NCBI GenBank assembly: GCA_036365515.1
Contig: CM070873.1
Coordinates: 19,607,757-19,671,756, forward strand
Direction: 5' to 3'
DNA length: 64,000 nt
Source of the DNA: Torymus aiolomorphi
Lineage: Eukaryota; Arthropoda; Insecta; Hymenoptera; Torymidae
The notes under the pieces were generated by a model that had not been told where the DNA came from, searched no databases, and saw only the letters and a list, made by a program, of their open reading frames with translations. Position numbers and translations under genes: made by a program. Positions within the stretch are counted from its first letter, which is position 1. Each line of letters starts with the position of its first letter. Positions 23,175 to 33,938 of the stretch are shown piece by piece.

Positions 23175-23573
23175 TTATATAGCCTTATACAAAAATTTTA
23201 AACAAAGATGCCCACAGTTATATACGCTGTAATCTTGATATCTTTCGAGGTTATGCTTTACAGTTTTAACTCCTAGGTAATTCATAAGTTCTAAAGGTGG
23301 CTGTAGGTCTCCAAAACTATCAAAATACACAACACTTTTACCTCTTTTCCGATAGGCTACCCAATGTGTACCAGGTCCGCGTTCCCCGTCGAGATTAACG
23401 ATTGCTGACTCGTAGTGTCGTGGACCACTAGCTGGTAATGTATTTCGCATGAATACACCTCGAAAGTATGGAATTTGTAAAATACGAGCATACTTTAGCA
23501 AGTCAGCGTCAGTCAGTGCTCTGTGGGGCAATTTTACATCGAAGTTTTTTTTTGCCTTTTTTATTAAGTTCAT
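23175..23573 (-). CDS. Polinton cysteine protease (adenain/Ulp1-like)
   Basis: An intact 132-codon frame. The catalytic His lies in GPGTHWVAYRKRG (about residue 69), an acidic residue follows in VYFDSFGDLQ, and the catalytic Cys in YNCGHLCLKFL near residue 121; this His-acid-Cys order is that of adenovirus-type maturation proteases. The role would be capsid protein maturation. The first 65 bases overlap the downstream end of the PLA2-domain gene in another frame, so the true start could be slightly internal. The key residues are all present. Confidence 0.88.
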   Translation of the reverse strand: MNLIKKAKKNFDVKLPHRALTDADLLKYARILQIPYFRGVFMRNTLPASGPRHYESAIVNLDGERGPGTHWVAYRKRGKSVVYFDSFGDLQPPLELMNYLGVKTVKHNLERYQDYSVYNCGHLCLKFLYKAI

Positions 23574-24360
23574 GTCTATTATAGGGTTTTAGATACATGC
23601 CATAGCCCGTTTTATGGGGTTTAAGGTAGAGACCTTTACCAAGTGCAACAGCTTCCATCGTTTTGTTATGTCTTCGACTTTCTTCAAGTTGACGTTTAGC
23701 ATTTCTTGCATCATTTATTGCTTTAGCTATACCCGCAGCGCCACCTGCTAGTGCACCTGTTGCACTTAGGCCTGCAAATAATAGAATCAGAAATGGTAGG
23801 AATCCTCCAATTTTCGATGGAACTGCTAGTACGCGAGGAATGTGTACTTTTGCCTTGCCGCCAGCCTTCTTCACAACATTTCGAGCACTTTTCAATGCAG
23901 CTTGAATAACTTTGCGCGAATTTTTACTAAAAATGCTCGATTTCGAGGCTGCATTAACTACTTTAGCTAGTGTGGTATTTGGCTTCTTTTTCAACCCCAT
24001 TCCAAATTTTGATTTTAAATTCATAGTATTTGTTACAGTATAAGCTGCTGCTTTCTCACAAATACTAGCGTCTTTAGCAAAAACACGTTTCCAGGCTTTA
24101 TCTGCTAATACTCTATCAGCAGCGTTCCTAGCCTCAACGTTCTCTCGATTCCGAGAGTAGGTTATATCATGTTCTTTACAAGCTTGGTCTAAAGGATTAA
24201 TGCCAGGGTCACGTCGAGCAAGACGCTTTATAAGTTTAGTTCCTGGTCCGCAGTATTGATAACCAGGCAGGTGTAATTCAAATGGAAGCTTATTAATGAT
24301 TGTATTTGCTAAGCCTCGACCTTTACGAGTATTGCGTTTACACTGCTTATGCTCAATCAT
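23509..24360 (-). CDS. Polinton virion protein with parvovirus-like PLA2 domain
   Basis: An intact 283-codon frame from ATG at 24360. Near residues 30-70 it reads LHLPGYQYCGPGTKL, then NPLDQACKEHDITYS. This is the calcium loop (YCGPGT) and the His-Asp catalytic pair (EHD) of the phospholipase A2 domain known from parvovirus VP1 and some Polintons. A hydrophobic segment PFLILLFAGLSATGALAGG near residue 190 could span a membrane. The C-terminus is basic with tandem YLKPH/YLKPY units. The likely role is membrane breach during particle entry, by analogy only. It is the outermost gene of the leftward group. Confidence 0.8.
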   Translation of the reverse strand: MIEHKQCKRNTRKGRGLANTIINKLPFELHLPGYQYCGPGTKLIKRLARRDPGINPLDQACKEHDITYSRNRENVEARNAADRVLADKAWKRVFAKDASICEKAAAYTVTNTMNLKSKFGMGLKKKPNTTLAKVVNAASKSSIFSKNSRKVIQAALKSARNVVKKAGGKAKVHIPRVLAVPSKIGGFLPFLILLFAGLSATGALAGGAAGIAKAINDARNAKRQLEESRRHNKTMEAVALGKGLYLKPHKTGYGMYLKPYNRHELNKKGKKKLRCKIAPQSTD

Positions 24361-24488
24361 GATATTAACGTCTCGGAGGATAAATACATACTAAGCTGAA
24401 ATATGTATAACTAAGCTGTATATATGCACTCAAAGTCAGTTGTATTTGAGACGTCAAGCTGGCAGTTATAAACTTTGACAGCTTAGTA
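24361..24488. promoter_or_regulatory. Divergent intergenic region of the Polinton
   Basis: 128 bp separate the leftward virion genes from the rightward ATPase gene, so promoters for both directions probably lie here. It contains TATATAT-like sequence near 24420 and a repeated AAGCTG(A/T)(A/T) motif. No element was proven. Confidence 0.4.
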
Positions 24489-25139
24489 GTGCAGCAAAAA
24501 TCAAAAAAGCGTCATGGAGAATTACTTCCCAATAATATTAGAAGTATATTTTGTGGACCCTCAAACTATGGCAAAACTAATGCACTACTCTCTCTTATTA
24601 CTCATCCAAGCGGATTAAAATTTGAAAATGTATATGTTTACTCAAAATCACTGGAACAACCCAAATACCAATTTCTTAAATTTCTCTTGAAGCCCATAAA
24701 TGAAAGTCAGTACTTTCCATTCAAAGATCATGATGAAGTAATATCAGCAGAAGATGCATTGCCAAACTCAGTTATGATATTTGATGATGTAGCCTGTGAA
24801 AAACAAGAGAACATCAAGAATTTCTTTTGTATGGGACGTCACAAAAATGTAGACTGTTTCTATCTATGTCAATCTTATGCACGCATTCCTAAACATCTAG
24901 TACGAGATAATGTTAATTTATTAGTATTATTTCACCAAGATGATATGAATTTAAAGCATGTATATAATGATCACGTAAATACAGATATGTCATATAGTCA
25001 ATTTAGAGATTTGTGTTCAATCTGCTGGAATGATGATAAGTATGGCTTTCTTGTTATCGACAAAGATAGGACACTTGGTACTGGTCTATATAGAAAGGGC
25101 TTCGATCACTTTCTTATAAATATAGCTACCTTGAAATAA
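24489..25139 (+). CDS. Polinton packaging ATPase (FtsK/A32-like)
   Basis: The open frame gives about 216 residues. Walker A is GPSNYGKTNALLSLI near residue 24 and Walker B is SVMIFDDVACE near residue 97; a later FYLCQSYARIPKHLVRDNV fits the arginine-finger and sensor region of A32-like genome packaging ATPases. No in-frame ATG precedes Walker A (the frame is open from GTG at 24489 and upstream), so the real start may be in an upstream exon or use another codon. It is the first gene of the rightward group. The catalytic motifs are intact. Confidence 0.85.
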   Translation: MQQKSKKRHGELLPNNIRSIFCGPSNYGKTNALLSLITHPSGLKFENVYVYSKSLEQPKYQFLKFLLKPINESQYFPFKDHDEVISAEDALPNSVMIFDDVACEKQENIKNFFCMGRHKNVDCFYLCQSYARIPKHLVRDNVNLLVLFHQDDMNLKHVYNDHVNTDMSYSQFRDLCSICWNDDKYGFLVIDKDRTLGTGLYRKGFDHFLINIATLK

Positions 25140-25176
25140 AATAGGTTAGTATGATTTCAATCGTTCATCAGTCAGC

Positions 25177-26133
25177 ATGGCACATTTTCAGAAAGAGCAA
25201 AACGTTCTCAATGAAATTATAAAATCGAGAGAAGCAATTATGCGAAAGTACAAGGAGTTGAGGCAAACCAAAAATGATGTGGAAAAAGTTTTAGATGAAA
25301 CATTTAAGCCTATTGTAAGTCCGCTTGAAAAACTTGTCGATGCTGCAAAAAAGAGAAAAGTTATTAAAATAGCATCAGAAGAGCAAAAACCAAGAAGCGT
25401 TATAGAATTTAGTACAAATAACGATAGAGAAGAGGAAGAAAAGGAGCAGGAGGAGGTGCAAGAGGAGTCTCAAAGTGATCTCGAAGAAACTATAAGGATC
25501 GGAGCAGCGGATACATCATTTGATACAGCTGAAAGCGAAGTGGATGATGAAATATCAGAATCGTTTACACAAGACGAGGATGAAACAGAGTCATTTAAAC
25601 AAGCTTATTTACAGACTTTTAAAAAACGTACCAAGTCGCTTGATAATACATATGGAGTACGAATAGAAAATGAATTATTGAAAATCGGCAATTCACCGAT
25701 ACATTTTACAAAACATTATGTAAAAGTACAAAATGTAAGTTATCCAAAAACAGCTGGTCTACTCCAATTGCTCTTTCAGAATCAACCTGATTCGATGCAT
25801 ATAAGTTCGAATGATATACGAAATTATCGAAAAATCGTAGAAGTGACGAATGCTTTTAGGAAGAATTATAGTGAAACAGAACCTCTACGTCAGTCTACTA
25901 GTAAAAAATATAAAGATTATATAGCTCCCTACTTCAATAAATCACCAAAGAGAAAACCTATTGAAGACTTAGGCCTCTTACCTAAATATAAGATTGCAAG
26001 AAAAGATATGCGTGTGAATTATGTATACTGGGATGATCCTAATGAATTAGTTGATCGTCTTCGCTTACTCTTGGCTGAACTGGGAGCCGGCAATCAGAGC
26101 CACACAAATGAGATTCATTCGATCATTGAATAA
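25177..26133 (+). CDS. Polinton conserved protein of unknown function
   Basis: An intact 318-codon frame from ATG at 25177. The first 50 residues are heptad-like (coiled coil), a very acidic stretch with EEEEKEQEEVQEE lies near residue 90, and the conserved C-terminus reads VYWDDPNELVDRLRLLLAEL followed by AGNQSHTNEIHSII. I recall the same C-terminal block in many insect Polintons between ATPase and integrase. No enzymatic motif. It may be a virion or assembly factor. Confidence 0.7.
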   Translation: MAHFQKEQNVLNEIIKSREAIMRKYKELRQTKNDVEKVLDETFKPIVSPLEKLVDAAKKRKVIKIASEEQKPRSVIEFSTNNDREEEEKEQEEVQEESQSDLEETIRIGAADTSFDTAESEVDDEISESFTQDEDETESFKQAYLQTFKKRTKSLDNTYGVRIENELLKIGNSPIHFTKHYVKVQNVSYPKTAGLLQLLFQNQPDSMHISSNDIRNYRKIVEVTNAFRKNYSETEPLRQSTSKKYKDYIAPYFNKSPKRKPIEDLGLLPKYKIARKDMRVNYVYWDDPNELVDRLRLLLAELGAGNQSHTNEIHSIIE

Positions 26134-26161
26134 CTCAAAGAAACAGGTTACATACATTAAG

Positions 26162-26374
26162 ATGTCTTCGAAGAGAGTTCACTTTGATGCTAAACCAGTT
26201 ATTCATGTGATGCATGTGTGGTGCTATACCAGTCGAGCTGCAGGTTACGGAGAATGGGAACAGATAGCACGTGATCGAGAGCGTTTTCGAATGCGAATTC
26301 AGAGACTATCAGAAATTATCAAACCAGTGCTCATACATAAATATAATACATATTTGTGCAACAGTATAAATTGA
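26162..26374 (+). CDS. Small Polinton ORF
   Basis: 70 codons starting MSSKRVHFDAKPVIHVMHVW. It lies between two Polinton genes on the same strand with short spacing. I believe comparable small ORFs exist in related elements, but I cannot name a function. Confidence 0.45.
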   Translation: MSSKRVHFDAKPVIHVMHVWCYTSRAAGYGEWEQIARDRERFRMRIQRLSEIIKPVLIHKYNTYLCNSIN

Positions 26375-26406
26375 TTTAACTTGTTGGTATTGCAATCAGT
26401 TGTAAC

Positions 26407-26667
26407 ATGAGTGTCGATGTATTCGGACGTAACCTCGAACGAGTTGGAGGCAGTCGAGGTCCTCCAGGTGTTGGATTCAAAGTCACTTCTGACGGACAAT
26501 ACGACATTGATAACAAGAGGTTATGTAACGTTACCGAGCCTACACAAGCAGGCGATGCTGTTAATCTGGAAACCCTGCAGCGTATAGTTGGAATGGAAAT
26601 TAAGAGCTTGCATGAAGTTATTGCTAAAATAAGAAAAGATTTGGATACCTTAGATCTTATTGTTTAG
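26407..26667 (+). CDS. Small Polinton protein with a SRGPPGVGF motif
   Basis: 86 codons from ATG at 26407. A Gly/Pro-rich SRGPPGVGFKVTSDGQYDI segment is followed by NKRLCNVTEPTQAGDAVNL and a C-terminal helix. The middle resembles phage tail-fibre or collar repeats, which suggests a virion appendage, but this is inference from pattern. It sits just upstream of integrase on the same strand. Confidence 0.55.
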   Translation: MSVDVFGRNLERVGGSRGPPGVGFKVTSDGQYDIDNKRLCNVTEPTQAGDAVNLETLQRIVGMEIKSLHEVIAKIRKDLDTLDLIV

Positions 26668-26731
26668 GCTGATCGAGATGAGCTGGATGCGAAATTATTA
26701 GGGATACAGTATGTAATTCGGAGTAAAAAAA

Positions 26732-27640
26732 ATGCAGCAGCAAGTAGTTGAGGAGCTTCATAAGCCTGCACGTCGAAATTATCATCGACGCAAGTTTATC
26801 GTACGTGGTTTAGATGAGACGTGGCAAGCTGATCTAGTGGAGATGCAGCCTTATGCTCGAGAAAACAACGGCTATAAGTATATGCTTACTGTCATCGATG
26901 CATTTTCCAAATACGCATGGACTGTTCCTGTAAAGCAAAAGACTGGTAGTGATGTCACAGCAGCAATGGAGTCTATCTTGCAGCAGGATTGCAAACCAAA
27001 AAATTTACAAACCGATCGAGGCAAAGAATTTTATAATGCTACATTTCAAAGTCTCATGCAAAGTTATAGAATTAATCTGTATTCTACATACAGTAATCTT
27101 AAAGCATCTATTTGTGAGCGTTTCAATCGTACACTTAAGCAGAAAATGATGCAATTCAGCTTGCGTGAAAAGTATAAGTGGCTTGATATCTTACCTAATT
27201 TGCTAAAAGTGTATAATAACATCAAACATCGCACAACCGGAATGAAACCAAAAGATATAACATTAGTCAATGAAGCAGAAATACTTGCGAGGTTTAATCG
27301 ACAGTCAAAAATAGTTACAAAACCAAAGTTTAAAATTGGAGAAAAAGTAAGAGTGAGCAAGATAAAGCAAGTATTTGAGAAGGGCTATACACCTAATTGG
27401 TAAACAGAAATTTTTACAATCAGTGAAGTTATGGCTACTAATCCGGTTACTTACAAGCTAAAAGACTATCGCGATCAATCCATTGCTGGCGGTTTCTATG
27501 AACAAGAGCTTCTCAAGACTAATTATCCAGACGTCTACCTTGTGGAGAAGGTGCTTAAGAAGCGAGGAAATCAGATTTATGTTAAATGGTTAGGATTTGA
27601 CAATTCACGCAATAGTTGGATAAGCAAATCAGATGTGTAA
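26732..27640 (+). pseudogene. Polinton retroviral-type integrase with chromodomain, one stop
   Basis: The frame is open except for a TAA at 27401-27403. The catalytic triad is visible as DETWQADLVEM (first Asp), NLQTDRGKEF (second Asp) and the Glu of SICERFNRTLK. After the stop the same frame continues to a chromodomain with YLVEKVLKKRGNQIYVKWLG and SWISKSDV. The enzyme would insert the element and create the 6-bp duplication seen at its ends. Upstream of 26732 some conserved sequence may belong to its N-terminus. The position between the virion genes and polymerase is normal. Confidence 0.88.
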
Positions 27641-27918
27641 AGATTAAATAAATAGATAAATGCTAAAAAAATGATAGTTTTTCTTTATTTATTGCCCAAT
27701 ACAGGGACCGTACCTCCCCCCCCCCCTCCCTCTCTTATCGGGGGAAAATGGGGGAAAGATTTCATGAAAAAGGGGGAAAAAGGGGGAAATAAGTGGAGCG
27801 AAAATAACATTAAATAAACACTTAAATACAATTTTCAAACGTAAATTTTTGTTTAAATATTGAAATAATATATATTTTTAATATATATTCTTTTTAAATT
27901 ATTATAAATTAAATACAA

Positions 27919-30048
27919 TTATTTTGAATTCTCGCAAGTTTTTAATTTTTTACTTACAGTAATCTCTAAAATTGCACACTTTCTTTTTTCTAATTTTAAT
28001 CTTAATTTATCTACTTTCTTTTTTTGGTCTTTTTCCTTATTTCGGATATTTTCTAAGCTTGCCACTAACTCTTGTAATACTACTTTAGTTTGCACAGTTG
28101 TAACTGTGCTTTTTAATACTGATTGCATCGACTCAGATTCTTGAATACATTTTTTATAAGTTTCTTCTTCTATATGTAACTGTGTTTTTAAGTTTTCTAC
28201 AGTTTCCATTTTACTTTTAATATTTTTTGCTATTTCTTTTTCTTGATTTCTTCGTGCTTTGTTTTCTTCCTCCTGCCTTTTTTTTCTTCGGCGATTTTTT
28301 TTTTTGTTCTTCCAAGTAATTGGAATACGATTGACGAGCAGTTCGTGCCCGTTTTAGAAGGTCTTCTGTTATTGGCACTTTACAAGGCAGGGATTCAAAA
28401 TTCTTTAATCCATCTAATATTTGTATTCTAGCATTTAACATTTTTTCATCCATATTTGCTCTATCCTCCGTTAAAATTCGACTAGATTCAGAAAATCCGC
28501 GCTCTACATTGGCACTTCCATGCGTAAGAGACAAAACTGCTTTAACTACTTTTGTGATGAGCGGATATCGAGCACCTGTCGCCGTTTTAAGAGAAAAAAT
28601 TGGAGTCCAAAAATGATCAATTCCTTTTCTTTCAAAGTAAAAGATACGTCTCTGTCAATTTGTAGTAACTTCCATTCATGCGATAGTAAATCCACGTCTA
28701 CATCTACGAGTGGCAATAAAGATGCTATTTTTACAAGGTAATTGACGCTGTTAGAACTTTTTATGTTATAAACATTCAAAATATCGAAGTGCAGTAATAT
28801 TTTTCAATTTTTCAAAAATGTGAGTAACTGAGGCTACATAAAATTTCTTTATGCTGTTCAACAATGCCATTTTGTCCAATTCATTTAAAGTTGTCATTGT
28901 TTGTTTAGTATCTACACCCACATTAATATCTTTTAAGTTTTGAAAATTAGAATTATCAAATAGTTTATCATCTAAAATGTTAGATGATTTCAATGTAGAA
29001 GGCTTTATAACGTTTGAATAAAGAATATAAATTAATTTTTTTAATTGATAATAAAGTATGTGAATTAGTGGTTCATCAACTTTCATTTTTTGAGTAAATT
29101 CACTAGTAAAAATTTTAGCAGCGCATACAGTAAACTTTAAAGTACTTGTAAGTGATTTATCTTTTATATACTTTATTAAATCTAAATAATTTTGTTTTTT
29201 CATCGTGTGATCTTCATTTTTCGGAATGAATTTTAGAAAGTATTCTTTTATTGCTGGTAATTGTTCAATTACCCTTTCGGATGCTGGTCCAATAAAATCA
29301 AGACATTGCAATCCTTTTAAAAAAGCATTAATTAAGCACGTGCAATGTGAATTAAACAAGAACCTATATCATATAAGTTTATAACCTAACTTTTGAAATT
29401 TTCTTCAAAAAGACACAACACCTTTTTGTTTACATTAGGACCATCACTACTAAGAGCTAATACTTTTGATAAAGATAGACCATTACAATCTAAAGATTGA
29501 AGTAAATATTTTAATATTGTAACGGCATCTCCTTTTTCAATGAAGAACGTACTTAAGTGTTTATTTACAACTAAATTCAGTGTAGAAGACCAATATTGCA
29601 CTCTAATCTGTAATTCTTTTTTACTTTTTACATTACTGGTCTCGTCATATTGCATGGTGAAAAATACGTTTGCACTTTGTAATTCGCTAAGTAAAATATC
29701 TTTAAAATACGGCCCTAAAGCATAGATTATTAAATACCGTGCTTTGTGCTTTAGTTGGAGACAGTGAAAACGATTCAGGCACACAACCAGGAAACATAGC
29801 TTGAAATAGCTCCTTTTTCCCTGCCATGTGCAGTCGAATCATGCTGAATTATGACTATTTACGATGTCCATACATAAAAGCAATTCAGCTCTACTTGCTG
29901 CTTCCCTTTTGTTAAATAAAATTACTGGTGTAATATTATTAATTGTTTGACTAGTTTTCCTCGAATCTTGCAATGTAGTTGTAGCTGCTAATTGCAGTTG
30001 ATTTGAATTTATTTTAAATAAATAATCTAAAATTAATATTAAAAACAT
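27919..30048 (-). pseudogene. Degenerate hAT transposase
   Basis: It is spread over six minus frames. From the N-terminus: 29839-30048; 29386-29784 with FTMQYDETSNVKSKKELQIR and LSSDGPNVNKKV (catalytic-core type blocks); 28766-29359; 28546-28779; 28217-28534 with MSLTHGSANVERGFSESSR and LTEDR (the C-terminal hAT-type dimerisation region); 27919-28209, a coiled-coil tail. Frameshifts separate all of them, so it cannot be functional. It resembles the transposase at 53601-55896 in overall plan (DGPNVN and ERGFS motifs) but is a different family. Confidence 0.75.
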
Positions 30049-31260
30049 TACAATGTAACAATTGTCAAAAATTGATTTCTTTTAAAAATTTAATATTTTA
30101 AAGTTAAAGAAAAATGAGCAAGTAAAAATATATTACATTATTTAATAAATTAAAATATATTTATGTAGTATTAGTAATAAATTAAAAAAAGAAATTTTAC
30201 CTGTACAATTTCTCTTTCTGAAACTAATAAATATAGTTTATGGGTATATTATAATAATTTAAACTAATGAAAAAACTACATATTGTTTTATAGTTGAACA
30301 TTAGCATAAATAATTCTGCAATAAAAAGATCGAAATGTTAATAATTAAAACTTTTTTATTTATAATCTTTACCTGAATATATCACAAATACCTGATTAAA
30401 TTAATCTTATTAGAATTTCTACAAATCTTCAGTTTTGTACAACACATCTTTATTTCTCTCTTCAGTTGGTGATTAACAAAATTGTTTACACACTGTAAAA
30501 TAATTAATAAGAATAATTTATTTATTCAGTTCAAATTTAACAATGTTTGTCTCTAGTCAGAATCCATATTACTCACTAATGATCAAATTCAAGTAAACGA
30601 AGTTTTGAGTTTTAAGGTTAGGTTTTCATTAATTCCTGAATTCAAGATAATTGGTAAGTAAAAATACTTCCAACTCACTTATTATGAAAAATAAATTGAT
30701 TATCTCTGAGTGTCTTGAATAAATATGTATTCTCATGGGCGCGAAAGTGTTGACTTCGTGATGCACAACAGAAAAATTTTTGGTAAGATGATTCGCGAAC
30801 TTCTACACCAAAAACCGTTCGCACGAAAGATTGGGCCGGCATCACAAACTAACGTGCCGGCACCTCGAAAAGTCAGGCCGGTTGAAACTAGTCCTCAAGA
30901 TGCGCCGTGCCGGAATAGCGTTTCAAGCGGCCCGCCCAAAGAAACAAAGGAGCGGCACGTCATCTTAGGGTGTCTCATAGAGTGGCACGACATTTCGCGC
31001 TGCCTATACTCTTTTCCGTGTATAAGACGGTTGGTTTGACTATACGCAGAAAGAGCCTGCACGCATTTGCGACATGCGAACGCCGCGAGCTCGTATTGGG
31101 CGTGACGTCAGCGTCGCCCAATAAGAGTACACGGGTATATGTATAGGTATGGTATTGATTGTGTAATGTATTTTGCTAGACTGCGCGAGTGCACCACGCG
31201 TGTGCTGCTGCGCTGGTACGTGTTTTCCAGTTTTTGACATTTAAAAAAATATGTTATCTA
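30049..31260. other. hAT non-coding 5' region
   Basis: AT-rich from 30049 to 30720, then a GC-richer segment to 31240 that could be the promoter side of the minus-strand transposase. No other supported gene. Confidence 0.45.
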
Positions 31261-31400
31261 CATTAGGTTGAATATAAAGGGAAATGGGGGAAGATTTTTT
31301 AAAAAAGGGGGAAATCGGGGAAGATGTTTGAAAATGGGGGAAAATCGGGGAAATCAACGAAAAAGGGGGAAAGGGGGAAAGAGTACGGTCCCTGCCAATA

Positions 31401-31467
<67 letters not shown>

Positions 31468-31484
31468 ATTATATATATATATAC
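31401..31484. repeat. (TTA)n and (TA)n microsatellite
   Basis: About 20 TTA/ATT units followed by a short TA run, directly between the hAT end and the foldback. Confidence 0.9.
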
Positions 31485-33269
31485 ACGGTGACCCATTTTA
31501 TTCGCCACACCCGGATTTCTCGGAACCTAAGCCATATAGAGAAAAATGGTTCAGACAAAAGTTATAGGGGACAAAGGTGGCCACATAATGGCGCTAACGT
31601 CTTTGACCTTGAACTTGACCTTTGAGGTTATTTCAAGGTCAAAGTGGGTTTTTCATATGGAGACACCTAGTTTTGACCCCGGATTCGGAAAGATCGGGAA
31701 ATTTTACGTTCAAAATCATATTGAGAAATTTTTTCCAAGGTCATTTCAAGGTCAAATCTAGGTCAAACTCAGAAAAGTCCATTTAAAATCGTTTTTTTCC
31801 ATGAACCACAGGCTAAGCTGGTTCAAATTGATCCTAGGCTTAATAGAGGAACCAAAAACTTACATATCCTAGTAAACAAAACTCAAACTCGCACATCCTA
31901 ACCCCATACACTTCATGCCCTCACATGCTGAACTGTTACATCCCGGTCCCACAACCATACCCCACATCCCCCAGTCCCACACATCCCTACCCCACGCATG
32001 CTAATCCCATACACCCCAAACCCTCACATCCTGAACCCTGAAAAATTTTTCTCAAGGGCAAAATGATTTTTTAACGGAAACTTTAAGATCGTTGAAGCTT
32101 CTGTTATAAATGTATTAACCTTACTTTTTGCGCTACCCAGAAACAACGACGTGGACGTAGTAAGGATTGTTTCCTTTGGGGTGCTTAATTAAAGTGAGTG
32201 CCGTTGCCTCTCACTGTTCGGGGTGCTTGATTATAGTGAGTCCCCTCGCCTCTCACTAATGTAAATAAATTTTTAATTAACCTCGAAGCTAGTGTTCGAA
32301 ATGACGACCATTTGCTTCAAGGCACATAGACAAACGCCTTTGAAAATGGCAAACTGTGTTCTGCAAAGTTTGTCTCGGAATGGCAGCGCATGCTCGACGA
32401 ATTCTATCCTGCGTATCTGCTCTTGTAGTGGGTTGTTGCTTAAAAACAGCATTTTTTAAATACCCCCATAAATAGAAATCTGGTGATGTAAGATCGGGTG
32501 AGCAAGCAGGCCAGTTAACCGGACCTTAGTTAAGCACCCCAAAGGAAACAATCCTTACTATGTCCACGTCGTTGTTTCTGGGTAGCGCAAAAAGTAAGGT
32601 TAATACATTTATAACAGAAGCTTCAACGATCTTAAAGTATCCGTTAAAAAATCATGTTGCCCATGAGAAAAATTTTTCAGGGTTCAGGATGTGTGGGTTT
32701 GGGGTGTATGGGATTAGCATGCGTGGGGTAGGGATGTGTGGGACTGGGGGGTGTGGGGTATGGTTGTGGGACCGGGGTGTAACAGTTCAGCATGTGAGGA
32801 CATGAAGTGTATGGGGTTAGGATGTGCGAGTTTGAGTTTTGTTTACTAGGATGTGTAAGTTTTGGGTATGTGGGTTTAGGGTGTGTGGGTTTTAAATGTG
32901 TGGGTTCCTCTATTAAGCCTACGATCAATTTGAACTAGCTTAGCCTGTGGTTCATGGAAAAAAACGATTTTAAACGGACTTTTCTGAGTTTGACCTAGAT
33001 TTGACCTTGAAATGACCTTGGAAAAAATTTCTCAATATGATTTTGAACGTAAAATTTCCTGCTCTTTCCGAATCCGGGGTCAAAACTAGGTGTTTCCATA
33101 TGAAAAAACCACTTTAACCTTGAAATAACCTCAAAGGTCAAGTTCAAGGTCAAAGATGTTAGCGCCATTATGTGGCCCCCTTTGTCCACTATAACTTTTG
33201 TCTGAACCATTTTTCTCTATCTGGCTTAGATTCCGAGAAATCCGGGTGCGGCGATTAAAATGGGTCACC

Positions 33270-33271
<2 letters not shown>
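31485..33271. mobile_element. Mariner-type foldback with about 700-bp inverted arms
   Basis: The left arm (31485-32189) starts ACGGTGACCCATTTTATTCG and the right arm (32530-33271) ends with its inverse. The arms include AAGGTCA-rich sequence and a stretch of TCACATCC/CCCCACA-type repeats. The central loop carries part of a mariner-like transposase on the minus strand. Both ends abut TA runs, consistent with TA targeting. It is non-autonomous in this form. Confidence 0.75.
32289..32523 (-). pseudogene. Mariner/Tc1-like transposase C-terminal fragment
   Basis: The minus frame reads NWPACSPDLTSPDFYLWGYL and ends NGRHFEH before a stop. The SPDL-P-D block holds the third catalytic acidic residue of mariner-type DDE/D transposases, and the ending is the common C-terminus of this family. 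Only about 77 codons remain in the loop between the two arms; the rest of the gene is lost. Confidence 0.8.

Positions 33272-33355
<84 letters not shown>
33272..33355. repeat. (TA)n microsatellite
   Basis: About 40 TA units next to the foldback right end. Confidence 0.95.
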
Positions 33356-33357
<2 letters not shown>

Positions 33358-33763
33358 CGAGGGCGAGAGAGAGAGAGAGAGAGACAGAGTACGCGTTGAT
33401 AAGTTTTGTACAAAAGAAAGAAACACGATCAGCGCGTAAATATCGATAACTATTCCAAGAAAGTCAAGGATAGACTTGCAAGCAACTCGTTTCATCGTGT
33501 TAGTCATAGGTGTGCGTGTGTATGAACAAAAATGAAACTCGACAATTATTATTTTTTTCAAGGAAACAAAGGATTGGATAATTTACTGGAAGAGTGTGAG
33601 ATCGATAAATGATAAAAGTTGTTTTGGTAAAAAATTTTAATCGATGGATCAGATTATTATGAAGAAAAAAAACTTAAATAGTAAAAATACAAGTATGAAT
33701 ACGCAAAAACTTACAAACTATGATTACATAAATTTTAAAGTAACACACACACACACACACACA

Positions 33764-33824
<61 letters not shown>

Positions 33825-33938
33825 CACACACACGCGTACATTTACATGCGTTCACAGATGCCGCATTTCACTGCCGTTACACGCAGACATACGTGCACGC
33901 GCACAAACACACACAGACACACATATATATACATACAA
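33356..33938. other. Polinton spacer with (AC)n microsatellite
   Basis: Short GA run (33368-33386), AT-rich DNA, then AC repeats from about 33742 to 33832 and again near 33900-33925. No gene. Polymerase B begins immediately after. Confidence 0.7.

Larger units (their letters stand above)
27702..31394 (-). mobile_element. hAT-superfamily transposon inside the Polinton
   Basis: Termini CAGGGACCGTAC (27702) and GTACGGTCCCTG (ending 31394) are inverted, and CCAATA flanks both sides (27696-27701 and 31395-31400), a 6-bp duplication instead of the usual 8. G-rich subterminal repeats (GGGGGAAA) occur at both ends, in the same orientation on the plus strand. A degenerate transposase lies on the minus strand. 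I relate it to the hAT clade named hAT-6 in repeat databases, from memory of its duplication length. The left end has a long poly-C run. Confidence 0.85.

Noticed and set aside
30725..31039. 104-codon plus frame in the hAT element
   Set aside because: No conserved motif and opposite to the transposase; probably chance in a GC-richer promoter segment.
32677..32928. His/Pro/Thr-rich minus frame
   Set aside because: Translation of CCCACA-type repeats in the foldback arm.
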